The position numbers were made by a program, and so were the translations under genes. 64,000 bases of DNA from contig NZ_OY781114.1 of assembly GCF_963676485.1 (NCBI RefSeq), forward strand, positions 2,451,001 to 2,515,000, read 5' to 3'. The notes below the pieces were generated by a model, which saw nothing but the letters and a program-made list of their open reading frames with translations, did no database searches and was not told where the DNA came from. This DNA comes from an uncultured Cohaesibacter sp. Lineage in GTDB: Bacteria; Pseudomonadota; Alphaproteobacteria; Rhizobiales; Cohaesibacteraceae. This document shows positions 45,135-55,691 of this stretch, one piece after another. The stretch's first letter is position 1. Each line of letters opens with the position of its first letter.

Positions 45135-46814
45135 TCAGGCTCTTTCGCGCTCGAAGACAACCTTGCCATTCAGAATGGTGAGGTCGCAAAACGTATCCTT
45201 GAGGATTTCTTCCGGCGTTGATTCCAGCAAATTGCGCGAGAAGACGGCCACATCAGCCAGATAACCGGGCATCAGCTTGCCGCGCACATGCTCCTGCTTT
45301 TGCGAATAGGCGCCATATTCGGTGTAGGACTGAAGGGCTTCTTCGATGGAGAGGCATTCGGCCGGGTCAAGCTGGGTGCCTGCGCCCGTTTTGCGTGTCA
45401 GCATGGCATAAAGATTGGCCCATGGCGCAGGGTCACAGACAGGACTGTCGCTGCCTGCAGGCGGCTTGAGGCCCATGTCGGTCCATGTTTTCTGCGGATA
45501 GGAGCTATAGACCCGCTCCTTGCCGATCATGGTGATGTAGGCGTCACCGAAATCATAGAGGAACACCTGTTGTGGTGAGGGAATGATGCCTGCTTTCTGC
45601 ATGCGCTCATTGTGATCGGGGGAGAGAAAACCGCTATGTTCCACACGGTGGCGCCGGTCCGGATCGGGATAGGCGGCGAGGGCCTTTTCATAGGCGGTGA
45701 TGAGCTGTTCGATGGCGCCATCCCCAATGGCATGGGCGCAAATCTGGTAGCCCTTTTTGTGATAGTCCAGCACCATGGCTTCCAGTTCCTGGGTGGGGAT
45801 CATCTGTAGGCCATGATTTGCCTTGTTGGCGAGATAACCCTCGGTCATCCAGGCCGTTGCCCCGCCAATTGAGCCATCCAGAAACAGCTTCACCGAGCCA
45901 ACCATCAGCATGTCGTCGCCAACACCGGAGACAAGGCCGATAGCCTCGCATTGGGGCACGATATTGTCATGGGCGGGCGTGGCCCTGAGCGCCATCCAAG
46001 TGCGCACCGGTAGGCGGCCTGTCCGCTTTGCTTCGTTATAGGCGGCGATTTCCTCAAAGCCTGCCTTCATGCCGATGGCCGCATCCATGACGGATGTGAT
46101 GCCAACCGAGAGGCAATAGGTGCCAGCCCGCTGGATGGCATCGATGGTCGCAGCACGGGAAAGAGGCGGCACGGCGTCAAAAACGGGCGCGGAGGCATTC
46201 TCTGCCAGAAAGCCGGTCAGCTTGCCATTTTGCTTGCCGATCTGTCCGCCATCGGGATCGGGTGTGTTGTCATCGATGCCACCCGCCTGCATGGCCAGAC
46301 TGTTGGCGATCTGCACATGGGTGCAGGTGCGGATCAGCATCACCGGATTGTTTGGCGCAATGGCGTCCAGCTCCTCCAGCGTCGGGTGTCTTTTGACATC
46401 GAGCTTGGTCTGGTCATAGCCGCTGGCAAAGACCCAGTCTCCGGGCGCGCTCTGCTCCACCCGCGCTTTGACGGCCGAGAGCAGCGCCTCAAGGGTCGGG
46501 GCTTTCTGCGGCGTGATATCGACCCAATCCATGACAACACCCAGATAGGTGGGGTGCAGATGGGCGTCGGTAAAGCCCGGCGTGGCCAGTCTGCCATCAA
46601 GGTCGATCATGCGGGTGCTGTCCGCCTTGTAAGGTGCCAACTCGTCCAGTGTACCGGTCGCCAGAACCCGCCCTTGCCAGAGAGCCAGAGCGTCCGCTGT
46701 GCCTTCTTCAAAACCGCGCCAGATGGGGCCGTTATGCAGAATGATATCGGCAACGGGTGCCGCGCTGGAGGCAATGGGGCTGTGGGCACTGGATGGAGCT
46801 GTCGGGGTGGCCAT
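45135..46814 (-). CDS. Amidohydrolase family protein (YtcJ/amidohydrolase 3 type)
   Basis: 559 residues from ATG at 46814 (AGAGAT Shine-Dalgarno upstream). The metal-binding HxH of the superfamily appears as DAHLHP after the LATPGFTD segment; later landmarks are KLFLDGSIGGATAWMTEGYL, ICAHAIGDGAIE (third histidine) and GSDSPVCDPAPW (catalytic Asp). The LADVAVFSRNLLE C-terminal segment is family typical. Amidohydrolase 3 enzymes cleave N-acyl or cyclic amides such as N-formyl or aryl amides; the substrate is not predictable. It is on the minus strand, next to the racemase remnant, and is not obviously in either operon; N-terminal about 25 residues are Ala/Ser/Pro-rich. Confidence 0.88.
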   Translation of the reverse strand: MATPTAPSSAHSPIASSAAPVADIILHNGPIWRGFEEGTADALALWQGRVLATGTLDELAPYKADSTRMIDLDGRLATPGFTDAHLHPTYLGVVMDWVDITPQKAPTLEALLSAVKARVEQSAPGDWVFASGYDQTKLDVKRHPTLEELDAIAPNNPVMLIRTCTHVQIANSLAMQAGGIDDNTPDPDGGQIGKQNGKLTGFLAENASAPVFDAVPPLSRAATIDAIQRAGTYCLSVGITSVMDAAIGMKAGFEEIAAYNEAKRTGRLPVRTWMALRATPAHDNIVPQCEAIGLVSGVGDDMLMVGSVKLFLDGSIGGATAWMTEGYLANKANHGLQMIPTQELEAMVLDYHKKGYQICAHAIGDGAIEQLITAYEKALAAYPDPDRRHRVEHSGFLSPDHNERMQKAGIIPSPQQVFLYDFGDAYITMIGKERVYSSYPQKTWTDMGLKPPAGSDSPVCDPAPWANLYAMLTRKTGAGTQLDPAECLSIEEALQSYTEYGAYSQKQEHVRGKLMPGYLADVAVFSRNLLESTPEEILKDTFCDLTILNGKVVFERERA

Positions 46815-47005
46815 GGCTATCTCTTTAAGGTTTGAAACGGAGGCCTTGCTGGTGAAGATTTGCAAGGAAATGTGGGCAATGACTTGTTCGCTTTATAGGT
46901 GCATCATAGAGGGCATATGCACCAATTCCAGCCCCCTTCAGTGTCTTTTCGCTCAAGCAATCCGTCTTTCCACTGATGGGACGGTCCGGGTGCTCTCTTT
47001 ACAGG

Positions 47006-47042
47006 AAAAGGCCGCCTTCCCTTAAGAGAAAGCGGCCCTTGT
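47006..47042. terminator. Terminator of the histidine transporter operon
   Basis: AAGGCCGC and GCGGCC with flanking CTT/AAG form a stem with a loop containing CCTTAAGAG. On the minus strand it is followed by CTTTTCCTGT; on the plus strand by CTTGTTTA. It lies 23-60 bases after the stop of the ABC ATPase gene. Confidence 0.65.
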
Positions 47043-47064
47043 TTATTGCCATCTACGCATGAGT

Positions 47065-47904
47065 CTAGACTACATTGCGCTCGCGGTAGGTCTGCAGGAA
47101 GGAACGTACGCGGGCGTCGTCCGGCTCCCGTCCGAACATTTCTTGCGGCGGGATGCAGGTGACCAGGCGCCCACTATCAAGGAAGGCGACCCTGTCGGCC
47201 ACATGAGCGGCAAAGCCCATCTCGTGGGTGACCACCACCATGGTCATGCCTTCGGCTGCCAGATCCTTCATCACCGACAGCACTTCACCCACCAGTTCCG
47301 GGTCAAGGGCTGATGTCGGTTCGTCAAACAGCATCACCTGCGGCTCCATAGCAATGGCGCGTGCAATGGCAACGCGCTGCTGCTGTCCGCCTGAAAGATT
47401 GGCGGGATAATTTTCTGCCTTGTCTTCCAGATGCACCTTGGTGAGAGCCGCCATGGCCGCTGTCCTGGCGGCTTTTCTGGACAATTTCTTCACGCTTGTC
47501 AGGGCTTCTGCAACATTGTCCAGAGCGCTCATATGGGGCCAGAGATGGAAATGCTGGAACACCATGCCGATATGCTGGCGCTGCTTGCGCAGGGCTTCGC
47601 CGGAGAGAGGTTTGCGCGGATTGTGGCTGATATTCTGCCAGCCGATCAACTCGCCATCCAGATGCACTTCACCGCCATCATATTGCTCAAGGAAATTGAG
47701 GCAGCGCAGCAGGGTGCTCTTGCCAGAGCCTGAGGGGCCGATCAGGCAGAGCACTTCGGATCGCTTGACATCCAGCGTGATGTCGCGCAGGGCTTCGAAG
47801 TCGTCAAAATATTTGCTGAGATTGCGGACAGTGATGATCGCGTCGTCAGCGGTGGTGGTCATCTGTTCTTTCGACATCTTGGTCTCACTTGCTTGTGCGT
47901 TCAT
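47065..47904 (-). CDS. Polar amino acid ABC transporter ATPase
   Basis: 279 residues with Walker [10 protein letters not shown] (after VLCLIG), signature [14 protein letters not shown], and Walker [16 protein letters not shown], all in the HisP/GlnQ pattern. The N-terminal 25 residues ([18 protein letters not shown]) are an extension upstream of the ATPase core; the second ATG could also be the start. It is last in the transporter set that follows hutU, so it powers uptake of histidine, urocanate or a related amino acid, inferred from location. Confidence 0.92.
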   Translation of the reverse strand: MNAQASETKMSKEQMTTTADDAIITVRNLSKYFDDFEALRDITLDVKRSEVLCLIGPSGSGKSTLLRCLNFLEQYDGGEVHLDGELIGWQNISHNPRKPLSGEALRKQRQHIGMVFQHFHLWPHMSALDNVAEALTSVKKLSRKAARTAAMAALTKVHLEDKAENYPANLSGGQQQRVAIARAIAMEPQVMLFDEPTSALDPELVGEVLSVMKDLAAEGMTMVVVTHEMGFAAHVADRVAFLDSGRLVTCIPPQEMFGREPDDARVRSFLQTYRERNVV

Positions 47905-47908
47905 CTTC

Positions 47909-48568
47909 TCAGGCCCGTTTCAGGTGGCGGGTTACGCGCTGTTCCACCTTGGTGCCAATCCAGCCGGTTACCAGCACCATCAGCCAGTAGAAAAGGGATA
48001 GCACGAGGAACGGCTCAACGAAGGTGAAAGTTTCCGCTGCCATCGTCTGGGTCTGGAACAGCAACTCGGGCACTGTTACGACTGAGAGAATGGCGGTTTC
48101 CTTGGTCAGGATGATAAAGAAGTTGGTGAGCGGCGCTGTGATCGGCACCAGCATTTGCGGCAGGATGATCCGCCAAAGAATGCGGGTTTCCGGCAGGCCA
48201 ACGCAGCGGGCTGCTTCTATCTGTCCTTTGGGGATGGCATTGAAGCCGGAACGGAAAATCTCCGCAAAATAGGGGCTGCCATAGACCACGAAACTCAGAA
48301 TGCCTGCCTGAACCGGGGTGAGCACCAGCCCGATATAGGGGCCACCATAATAGAGGATGAACAGCTGGATCATGAAAGGCGTGCCGCGGATGATCTCCAC
48401 ATAGATATAGATCACCCAACTGACGATGCGCGGGCCCCAGCGGTTGAGGCAGGCAAGGATAAAGCCGACGATCACGCCGCCGATGGATCCAGCCAGCCAG
48501 CACAGGATGGTGATGCCAAAACCGTAGAGCAGGGAGGGTCCGTAACGGACAAAAAGTTCTGTTTCCAT
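47909..48568 (-). CDS. Polar amino acid ABC transporter permease
   Basis: 219 residues in the HisM/HisQ/GlnP family, with five to six membrane segments. The family coupling segment [23 protein letters not shown] is in the second half, and [18 protein letters not shown] marks the conserved first half. It lies 10 bases after the next permease gene, and 4 bases before the ATPase gene in the transcript. Two different permeases form the heterodimeric channel. Confidence 0.92.
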   Translation of the reverse strand: METELFVRYGPSLLYGFGITILCWLAGSIGGVIVGFILACLNRWGPRIVSWVIYIYVEIIRGTPFMIQLFILYYGGPYIGLVLTPVQAGILSFVVYGSPYFAEIFRSGFNAIPKGQIEAARCVGLPETRILWRIILPQMLVPITAPLTNFFIILTKETAILSVVTVPELLFQTQTMAAETFTFVEPFLVLSLFYWLMVLVTGWIGTKVEQRVTRHLKRA

Positions 48569-48577
48569 GACGCGCTC

Positions 48578-49240
48578 CTATCCGATCTGCAGTTTCTTTT
48601 CGATCAGGCGGCCACTGATGGACAGAACCCAGTTGATCACGAAATATATGAAAGCCGCGGTGATGTAGATTTCCAAAGGTCGGTAGGTCTCACCAGTGAT
48701 ATTCTGGGAGATGCGCGTCAGTTCGCCAATGCCGACAACCGAGGCCAATGAGGAAACCTTGACCAGCAGGATCAGCTCGTTGACAAGAGAAGGCATGCCG
48801 ATGCGCACCGCTTGAGGCACCAGAATGCGGCGCCAGAGCGAGAAGGATGGAATGCCCAGCGCATAGGCCGCTTCCGTCTGTCCGCTGGGAATGCTCTGTA
48901 AGGCGCCGCGCAGGATTTCAGCGGTATAGGCCGCCGAGCACAGACCTGTTGCCAGAATAGCGGCTTGAACCGCGAGCAGATCCAGCCCGATAAAGGGCAG
49001 GGCATAATAGAAGAGCAGCAGCTGGACGAGCAGCGGAACGCCACGGAAGAAACTGATATAGAGCGTGGCGATGCCACGCAAAAAGGGATTTTTTGACAAC
49101 CGCGTTGCACAGAGAACTGTACCCCAGACCAGGCTGATGGCCATGCCACAGACCGATATGATGATGGTCCAGCGGGCCGCTGCCAGCATATAGGGTAGAT
49201 TGTGCCAGATTGTGTCGAACGAAAAGTTCATCTCTCGCAA
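48578..49240 (-). CDS. Polar amino acid ABC transporter permease
   Basis: 220 residues of the same family as its downstream neighbour. RGVPLLVQLLLFYYALPF and LQSIPSGQTEAAYALGIPS are the conserved permease segments. It is preceded in the transcript by a hairpin and the binding-protein gene. The pairing of two permeases, one ATPase and one binding protein next to hut genes suggests the dedicated importer for the histidine pathway. Confidence 0.92.
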   Translation of the reverse strand: MREMNFSFDTIWHNLPYMLAAARWTIIISVCGMAISLVWGTVLCATRLSKNPFLRGIATLYISFFRGVPLLVQLLLFYYALPFIGLDLLAVQAAILATGLCSAAYTAEILRGALQSIPSGQTEAAYALGIPSFSLWRRILVPQAVRIGMPSLVNELILLVKVSSLASVVGIGELTRISQNITGETYRPLEIYITAAFIYFVINWVLSISGRLIEKKLQIG

Positions 49241-49390
49241 TCTCCGCTCGATGAGCCACTGCCCCGGTCAAGTGTCATGAGGTTGGCTGATCAGTCGTAG
49301 AGAAGTCTTACATCGTGGCCATACGGGAAAGGCGAGGCGAAATGCTCCTGTGCCATTTCACGCAAGGTGACCGCTATGTGAAAAGTAAAG

Positions 49391-49416
49391 CGCCCGGCAA
49401 GTGAGCTCACCGGGCG
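49391..49416 (-). terminator. Attenuator-like hairpin between binding-protein and permease genes
   Basis: CGCCCGG and CCGGGCG flank an inner TGAGCTCA palindrome. On the minus strand it is followed by CTTTACTTTT. Located 10 bases after the binding-protein stop, it likely reduces expression of the permeases relative to the binding protein. Confidence 0.7.
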
Positions 49417-49425
49417 TAGCCGTTG

Positions 49426-50244
49426 TTATTTTACTTCCGGCATGGTGGTCGGCAGGTCCGGAGAGGCACCGAGCCATTTTTCGTTGATGGCTTTCAGACG
49501 GCCGTCTTCATGCATGGCGAGCAGAGCCTTGTTGACCGCTTCGATGAAGGACGCGCTGTCCTCGCCTTTGCGGGCAACCCAACCGAAATATTTTGGTTCG
49601 CCGAACGGAGGCAGAACCAGCTCGAACAGGCCCGGACGCTGAACGGAGGCATAGCCCATCAGTGGCAGGGAGTTGGCGACACCCGCGATGCGGCCTGCAG
49701 CCATGTCGGCCAGAGCTTCGTCAATATTGACATATTCACGGGCATCAACAGGCTCCGGCAGGGTTTCGGAGAAAGCCTTCAGCTGGGCCAGCTGTGCAGA
49801 GCCTTTCTGGGAGCCAACAGCCTTGCCTGCGATGTCTTCGGGCTTGGTGATGGAGTCGTCCCCGGCCTTTTTGGCCAGCGCAACGGTTGCGTTGCCAATT
49901 GGCAGGGTGAAGCTATAGCGTGCGAGACGCTCTGCTGTCATGGTAACCGGAGCCAGAACGAAGTCGAATTTCTTGGCTTCCAAACCCGGCAGGATAGACT
50001 GCCATGGCAGGTCGATGAATTCTGCTTTGACGCCCAGTTCTTTGGCAATTTCATCAAACAGATCGCGGTCGATGCCTGCATATTCGCCATCTTTAAGAAT
50101 ATCGAATGGAGCGAAATGCATTTCGGTGGCGGCCACGATTTTGCCTTTTGCCTTGATGTCAGACAAAAGATCGGCTTGTGCTGCGCTGGCAAAGCTTAGG
50201 CCAAGGGTTGCAGCAGCAACAAGGCTGAGGATCGTCTTTTTCAT
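49426..50244 (-). CDS. Transporter substrate-binding protein (polar amino acid family 3)
   Basis: 272 residues beginning with a clear signal peptide (MKKTILSLVAAATLGLSFASAAQA). The mature part has the family 3 binding-protein pattern: GKIVAATEMHFAPFDILKDG, YAGIDRDLFDEIAKELGVKAEF, DFVLAPVTMTAERLARYSFT. Aromatic and Asp/Arg residues for alpha-amino acid binding are in these segments. It follows hutU by 59 bases on the same strand, so it probably delivers histidine or a related imidazole compound; not shown directly. Confidence 0.92.
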   Translation of the reverse strand: MKKTILSLVAAATLGLSFASAAQADLLSDIKAKGKIVAATEMHFAPFDILKDGEYAGIDRDLFDEIAKELGVKAEFIDLPWQSILPGLEAKKFDFVLAPVTMTAERLARYSFTLPIGNATVALAKKAGDDSITKPEDIAGKAVGSQKGSAQLAQLKAFSETLPEPVDAREYVNIDEALADMAAGRIAGVANSLPLMGYASVQRPGLFELVLPPFGEPKYFGWVARKGEDSASFIEAVNKALLAMHEDGRLKAINEKWLGASPDLPTTMPEVK

Positions 50245-50303
50245 TGTAGCTGTTCTCCTGAATCTCTGGAAGGTTGGATGGTATTGTTTTTGTTATTATA
50301 ATA

Positions 50304-51977
50304 TTAGTCTGTAAGGATGCCCGGAAGGTTCAATTTGTGTTCCTTAGCGCATTCCACTGCGATTTCATAGCCTGCATCCGCATGACGCATGACGCCGGTT
50401 GCAGGGTCATTCCATAGCACGCGTTCCAAACGTTCGTCTGCATCTTTTGTGCCATCGCAACAAATGACCATGCCCGCATGTTGAGAAAAGCCCATGCCGA
50501 CGCCGCCGCCATGATGCAGCGATACCCACGTCGCGCCCGATGCCGTGTTGAGCAAAGCGTTGAGCAGAGGCCAGTCGGAGACGGCATCCGAGCCATCTTT
50601 CATGGATTCCGTTTCACGGTTTGGCGAGGCAACCGAGCCACTGTCCAGATGGTCGCGGCCAATGACAATCGGTGCTTTCAGCTCGCCGGTGCGTACCATT
50701 TCGTTAAAGGCGAGGCCAAGGCGATGGCGCTGGCCAAGGCCAACCCAGCAAATACGGGAGGGCAATCCCTGGAAGGCGATGCGCTCGCGGGCCATGTCGA
50801 GCCAATTGTGCAGATGTGGATCGTCGGGGATCAGTTCCTTCACCTTGGCATCCGTCTTGTAGATATCTTCCGGATCGCCTGAAAGGGCCGCCCAGCGGAA
50901 GGGCCCGACGCCGCGGCAGAAGAGTGGACGGATATAGGCGGGCACAAAGCCGGGGAAGGCGAAGGCATTCTTAAGGCCTTCTTCCAGTGCCATCTGGCGG
51001 ATATTGTTGCCATAATCAAGCGTCGGGATGCCCATCTCAGAGAAGGCAACCATGGCCTCGACATGATCCCGCATGGAAGCGCGGGCGGCTTTTTCCACCA
51101 CTTTGGGCTCTGTTTCCTGTTTGGCGCGCCATTCGGCAACGCTCCAGCCCTTTGGCAGATAGCCATGAACAGGGTCATGGGCCGATGTCTGGTCGGTCAC
51201 GATGTCCGGCTTGACGCCACGGGCGACCAGCTCTGGGAAGATGTCGGCAGCATTGCCTACGAGACCGACGGATTTGGCTTCGCCAGCGGCGGTCCATTTC
51301 TCGATCATCTCAAGGGCTTCATCAAGGGTGTGGGCTTTTTCGTCCACATAGCGGGTGCGCATGCGGAAATCGATGCGGCTTTCATCGCATTCAACGGCAA
51401 GGCAGCATGCTCCTGCCATGACAGCAGCCAGAGGCTGCGCGCCGCCCATTCCGCCAAGGCCGCCGGTCAGGATCCATTTGCCCTTGAGGTCGCCGTCATA
51501 ATGCTGGCGGCCTGCCTCGGCAAAGGTTTCATAGGTACCCTGTACGATGCCCTGCGCGCCGATATAGATCCAAGAGCCAGCGGTCATCTGGCCATACATC
51601 ATCAGGCCCTTTTTATCGAGCTCGTTGAAATGGTCCCAGTTGGCCCAGTGCGGCACGATGTTGGAGTTGGCGATGAGAACGCGCGGCGCATCCTTATGAG
51701 TGCGGAACACACCGACCGGCTTGCCGGACTGGACGAGCAGGGTTTCGTTGTCTTCGAGTGTCTTGAGGGTTTCCGTGATCTTGTCGAAATCCTGCCAGGT
51801 GCGTGCCGCGCGGCCAATGCCTCCATAGACAACCAGTTCGTGCGGGCGTTCTGCCACATCGGGATGCAGATTGTTCATGAGCATGCGCAGAGGCGCTTCG
51901 GTCAGCCAGGATTTGGCATTCAGTTCCGGGCCGGTTGGCGGGAAAACATCACGTTCATTGTGGCGGTGGTCAACCAT
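50304..51977 (-). CDS. hutU: Urocanate hydratase HutU
   Basis: Adds water to urocanate to give imidazolone propionate, using tightly bound NAD+ as electrophile. Length 557 matches the family. Landmarks: [35 protein letters not shown] and [13 protein letters not shown] (NAD-contacting), [10 protein letters not shown], and [15 protein letters not shown]. It lies in the hutI-hutH-hutG-hutU operon, 18 bases after hutG in the transcript. Confidence 0.97.
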   Translation of the reverse strand: MVDHRHNERDVFPPTGPELNAKSWLTEAPLRMLMNNLHPDVAERPHELVVYGGIGRAARTWQDFDKITETLKTLEDNETLLVQSGKPVGVFRTHKDAPRVLIANSNIVPHWANWDHFNELDKKGLMMYGQMTAGSWIYIGAQGIVQGTYETFAEAGRQHYDGDLKGKWILTGGLGGMGGAQPLAAVMAGACCLAVECDESRIDFRMRTRYVDEKAHTLDEALEMIEKWTAAGEAKSVGLVGNAADIFPELVARGVKPDIVTDQTSAHDPVHGYLPKGWSVAEWRAKQETEPKVVEKAARASMRDHVEAMVAFSEMGIPTLDYGNNIRQMALEEGLKNAFAFPGFVPAYIRPLFCRGVGPFRWAALSGDPEDIYKTDAKVKELIPDDPHLHNWLDMARERIAFQGLPSRICWVGLGQRHRLGLAFNEMVRTGELKAPIVIGRDHLDSGSVASPNRETESMKDGSDAVSDWPLLNALLNTASGATWVSLHHGGGVGMGFSQHAGMVICCDGTKDADERLERVLWNDPATGVMRHADAGYEIAVECAKEHKLNLPGILTD

Positions 51978-51994
51978 TGCTGTCTCCTCAAATC

Positions 51995-52807
51995 TTATTG
52001 TTCTTTGCCGGAAAGGTGGGGTGCGAGCGCGGCGAGGTCTTGCAATATCGCCTTCAGATGCACGCGCAGCGCTTCGGCTTTCTTGTCATCATAGTCAAAC
52101 GGGGGTTCTTCACGGACCAGATGAGTGTCCTGTGCCAATTCCATCTGGATCGCATGGACCCTGTTGTCCGGATCGCCATAATGGCGCGTTGTCCAGCCAC
52201 CCTTGAAGCGACCATTGAGCACGGCGGTGTAGCCTTCAGCGCCCATGGCATGGGTGACGACGGTCTTCTCGACGCATTTGGAGCAGGTTTTGCCCTCATT
52301 GGTGCCGATGTTGAAATCCGGAAGCCTGCCTTCAAACAGGAAGGGAATATGCGAGCGGATCGAATGGCAATCATACAGGATTGCAAAGCCGTGGATGGCT
52401 TTGACCCGGTCGATCTGAGCGGCAAGGGCGTCATGATAAGGCTTGTGCCAGACAAGGCGACGGGCCTCGATCTCTTCGGCATTTGGCTCCATGCCATTCT
52501 TATAGATCGGCTCGCCGTCAAAATCTGTGGTTGGGCAGAGGCCCGTTGTGTTCTGGCCCGGATAGAGCGATTCATCGCTCGGTGCGCGGTTGGCGTCGAT
52601 CACATAACGATGGAAATTGGCGCGTATTGTGGTCGCGCCTTCCAGAAGGCCAGCATAGAGCCGATCGACATGCCAATCGGTATCCGCAAGGACTTTGCCT
52701 GTTTCATTGAGTTCTTCAGTAACGAATTCGGGCAGATGGGTGCCGACATGGGGGAAGGCAAGGATAATCGGGCTTGTGCCTTCGGTCAGGTCAAAGGGCT
52801 GCATCAA
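51995..52807 (-). CDS. hutG: N-formylglutamate deformylase HutG
   Basis: Cleaves N-formylglutamate to glutamate and formate, last step of the five-step pathway. It has 270 residues. Metal-binding segments include FPHVGTHLP near residue 18, [10 protein letters not shown] near 43-52 and [13 protein letters not shown] in the middle. This class is the N-formylglutamate amidohydrolase, unrelated to the arginase-like formiminoglutamase also called HutG in other bacteria. The presence of hutF divergently encoded confirms the route. Its start overlaps the end of hutH by 17 bases. Confidence 0.95.
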   Translation of the reverse strand: MMQPFDLTEGTSPIILAFPHVGTHLPEFVTEELNETGKVLADTDWHVDRLYAGLLEGATTIRANFHRYVIDANRAPSDESLYPGQNTTGLCPTTDFDGEPIYKNGMEPNAEEIEARRLVWHKPYHDALAAQIDRVKAIHGFAILYDCHSIRSHIPFLFEGRLPDFNIGTNEGKTCSKCVEKTVVTHAMGAEGYTAVLNGRFKGGWTTRHYGDPDNRVHAIQMELAQDTHLVREEPPFDYDDKKAEALRVHLKAILQDLAALAPHLSGKEQ

Positions 52808-54347
52808 GCGCCTCCAATGAAATCAGATAGTCTTCAGATATAGCGTCAAGCAGCGTGCGGTCTGCGATCAGGGCGCAGGCGGCCTTCAGGTCCGGGGCCA
52901 TGAAACGGTCGGTCTCAAGGCTCGGGATGTCTTTCCTGAGGCGTGCAATGGCGGTTTGCAGGCTGAGGCTGGTCTTGAGCGGTGCGCGATGTTCGACACC
53001 CATGGCCGCGCAGAGCAGCTCGACACCGAGAATATTGCTGAGATTGTCCGTCATGCGCTTGAGGCGGCGGGCCCCGTGGGCTGCCATGGAAACATGGTCT
53101 TCCTGATTGGCGCTGGTGGGGGTGCTGTCTGTGGAGCAGGGATTGGCCAGATGCTTGTTCTCGCTCATCAGTGCGGCGGTGGTCACTTCAGCAATCATCA
53201 GACCGGAGTTGAGGCCCGGATCTTTGGCAAGGAATGGCGGCAGATCAAAGGAGAGGGCCGGATCGACCATGAGAGCAATGCGCCGTTGGGCGATGGCCCC
53301 GATCTCTGAAATGGCAAGGGCGATCTGGTCGGCCGCAAAGGCAACCGGTTCGGCGTGGAAATTGCCACCCGAAACGATGCGGTCGGCTTCGATCAGGACC
53401 AGCGGATTGTCAGTGGCGGCGTTGGCTTCGATGCGCAGGGTATGAGCGGCCATGCGCAGAAGATCAACACAGGCGCCCACCACTTGTGGCTGGCAGCGGA
53501 TGCAATAGGGATCCTGCACGCGGGTATCACCATCGCGATGGCTTTCGCGGATTTCGGAGCCTTCCATCAGTTCGCGCATGGCTTCGGCCACTTCGATCTG
53601 GCCGCGATGGCCGCGCAGGGCGTGGATTTCCGGCAACAGGGGCGCCGTGGAGCCCATGATTGCGTCCGTTGATAAGGAGGCTGTAACGAGGCACGCTTCT
53701 GCCATGCGTAGGGCACCAAAGAGGCCGACAAGCGCAAAGGCGGTGGAGACCTGCGTGCCGTTGATAAGACCCAAGCCCTCTTTCGGGCCTAGAGTGACCG
53801 GTGCAAGGCCTGCTTTGGCAAGGGCCTCAGCGCCGCAAAGGCGGGTGCCCTCATAGGTGGCTTCGCCTTCGCCGATGAGCACGGCAGTCATATGCGCAAG
53901 GGGCGCAAGGTCGCCCGAAGCGCCAACAGATCCTTGGCTCGGGATGATGGGAGTAACGCCCTTTGCAAGGCAATTTTCGATCAGCTCGAGAATCTCCCAG
54001 CGGACGCCGGATGCGCCGCGAGCCAGAGACAGCAGCTTCAGTGTCATCACCAAGCGCACAGTGGCCGGTTCCATCTCTTCGCCTACGCCACAGCAATGGG
54101 AAAGAATGAGGTTCCGCTGCAGGGTGGCCGTGTCTTCCGGTGCAATCTTGACGCTGGCCAGTTTGCCAAAACCGGTATTGACGCCATAGACGGCTTCTTC
54201 GCCAAGAGCCGCAAGGCGCACACGGTTGGCGGCTTCTTCAATGGCTGGCTTGGCGCTGCGATCGATGGTGACAGAGTGACCTTGCCGATAGATGGATTCA
54301 AGATCTTTGAGCGTTACAGCGCCGGGAACAAGAGAAAGGGTAGCCAT
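52791..54347 (-). CDS. hutH: Histidine ammonia-lyase HutH
   Basis: Removes ammonia from histidine to form urocanate, the first step. 518 residues from ATG at 54347, which follows a strong GGGGAGG Shine-Dalgarno; a GTG four codons upstream is also possible. The electrophilic MIO group forms from Ala143-Ser144-Gly145 in [11 protein letters not shown]. Other landmarks: [22 protein letters not shown] and [10 protein letters not shown], plus TDNPLV. It begins 1 base after the hutI stop, so the genes are coupled. Confidence 0.97.
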   Translation of the reverse strand: MATLSLVPGAVTLKDLESIYRQGHSVTIDRSAKPAIEEAANRVRLAALGEEAVYGVNTGFGKLASVKIAPEDTATLQRNLILSHCCGVGEEMEPATVRLVMTLKLLSLARGASGVRWEILELIENCLAKGVTPIIPSQGSVGASGDLAPLAHMTAVLIGEGEATYEGTRLCGAEALAKAGLAPVTLGPKEGLGLINGTQVSTAFALVGLFGALRMAEACLVTASLSTDAIMGSTAPLLPEIHALRGHRGQIEVAEAMRELMEGSEIRESHRDGDTRVQDPYCIRCQPQVVGACVDLLRMAAHTLRIEANAATDNPLVLIEADRIVSGGNFHAEPVAFAADQIALAISEIGAIAQRRIALMVDPALSFDLPPFLAKDPGLNSGLMIAEVTTAALMSENKHLANPCSTDSTPTSANQEDHVSMAAHGARRLKRMTDNLSNILGVELLCAAMGVEHRAPLKTSLSLQTAIARLRKDIPSLETDRFMAPDLKAACALIADRTLLDAISEDYLISLEALDAAL

Positions 54348-54348
54348 T

Positions 54349-55554
54349 TTAGTATGCACCTCCCCAGATGCGGTCTTTTAGCGGGTTGAAGCCGATGCGA
54401 TAGGCCAGCTCGGCCGGATGAGTGGCATTCCAGATGGCGAGATCGGCGCGATAGCCTTTTTGCAACATGCCGCGATCGGCAAGGCCGAGAGCCTTGGCTG
54501 CGTTGCGGGTAACGCCGCTCAGCGCTTCCTCTGGCGTTAGCCGGAAAAGGGTGCAGGCCATGTTGATGGTCAAAAGAAGGGATGTGAGTGGCGATGTGCC
54601 CGGATTGCAATCTGTCGAGATGGCCATGGCAACGCCATGCTTGCGCAAAAGGTCCACCGGTGGGTGCTGCGTTTCGCGCAGGGTGTAGAAGGCGCCGGGC
54701 AGCAGCACGGCAACCGTATCGGCCCCGGCCATGGCCTTGACGCCCGGCTCATCCAGATGCTCCAGATGGTCTGAAGAAAGGGCCTCGAATTGGGCTGCAA
54801 GAGCTGCCCCGCCCAGATTGGAGAGCTGTTCGGCATGAAGCTTGACCGGCAGTCCGAGGGCTTTGGCCGCTTCGAATACGCGCGCGATCTGCTCGGTAGA
54901 GAAAGCGATGCCTTCGCAAAAACCATCGACCGCATCCACAAGGCCTTGCTCATGGGCTTGCTTGAGAGCCGGTAGGCACACCTCGTCAAGATAGAGATCC
55001 GGTTTGCCTTTATAATCGGCTGGCACGGCATGAGCGCCAAGATAGCTGGTGCGCACGGTTACCGGACGCTCTTTGGCAATCCGCTTGGCAACGCGCAGCA
55101 TCTTCAGCTCGCTCTCGATGTCAAGGCCATAGCCCGATTTGATTTCAAGGGTGGTGACACCTTCCGCGATCAATGTGTCGACGCGGGGCAGAGTGCTGGC
55201 AAGGAGGTCGTCTTCGCTGGCTGCTCGGGTTGCTTTTACCGTGGAAACGATGCCGCCGCCTGCGCGGGCGATCTCTTCGTAGCTGGCCCCTTCAAGGCGC
55301 ATCTCAAATTCGCGCGCGCGATTGCCGCCAAAGACAATATGGGTGTGACAATCGATGAGAGCCGGTGTGACCAAGGCACCTTCCACATCGCGGCTTGGCC
55401 AGTCCTTCATGTCTGCGGGAAGCTCGGCACGCGGACCGCAAAAGGCGATTGTTTCATCCTCTATGGCAAGTATCCCATCGGGAATGAGGCCATAGGGCTC
55501 CGCGCCTGTTACCATTGTTGCCAGGGTGGCATTTTTTATCAAAAGTCGCGTCAC
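54349..55554 (-). CDS. hutI: Imidazolonepropionase HutI
   Basis: Opens the imidazolone ring to give N-formimidoyl-glutamate; the third step. The metal-binding HxH appears in [19 protein letters not shown]. Later motifs [17 protein letters not shown] and [10 protein letters not shown] supply ligands and the catalytic Asp. The first ATG in the frame (55608) would place the start inside a palindromic operator-like element and add 18 Ile/His/Lys-rich residues; I choose the GTG at 55554, giving 401 residues starting with the family's beta strand ([10 protein letters not shown]). This start lacks an ATG and has only a weak Shine-Dalgarno. First gene of the minus-strand hut operon. Confidence 0.92.
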   Translation of the reverse strand: MTRLLIKNATLATMVTGAEPYGLIPDGILAIEDETIAFCGPRAELPADMKDWPSRDVEGALVTPALIDCHTHIVFGGNRAREFEMRLEGASYEEIARAGGGIVSTVKATRAASEDDLLASTLPRVDTLIAEGVTTLEIKSGYGLDIESELKMLRVAKRIAKERPVTVRTSYLGAHAVPADYKGKPDLYLDEVCLPALKQAHEQGLVDAVDGFCEGIAFSTEQIARVFEAAKALGLPVKLHAEQLSNLGGAALAAQFEALSSDHLEHLDEPGVKAMAGADTVAVLLPGAFYTLRETQHPPVDLLRKHGVAMAISTDCNPGTSPLTSLLLTINMACTLFRLTPEEALSGVTRNAAKALGLADRGMLQKGYRADLAIWNATHPAELAYRIGFNPLKDRIWGGAY

Positions 55555-55586
55555 TGATTGCAATCCGTGCTTGATTATATTGCGTT

Positions 55587-55610
55587 TTATGTGAATATAC
55601 ATGCACATAA
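55587..55610. promoter_or_regulatory. Candidate HutC operator in the divergent hut promoter
   Basis: TTATGTG (55587-55593) and CACATAA (55604-55610) are a perfect 7-base inverted repeat with a 10-base spacer AATATACATG. It sits between the divergent hutI and hutF genes, where the GntR-type HutC encoded here is expected to bind. HutC sites known from other bacteria are palindromes around TGTATA; the TATACAT core inside this element resembles that. Confidence 0.5.
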
Positions 55611-55691
55611 TAATGGGGCTGTCAACGAAACTCTTGAACTATTGCCGCTATTATTGGCAAAATGGATCGTGATCGTGCTGGAGAATATTAA

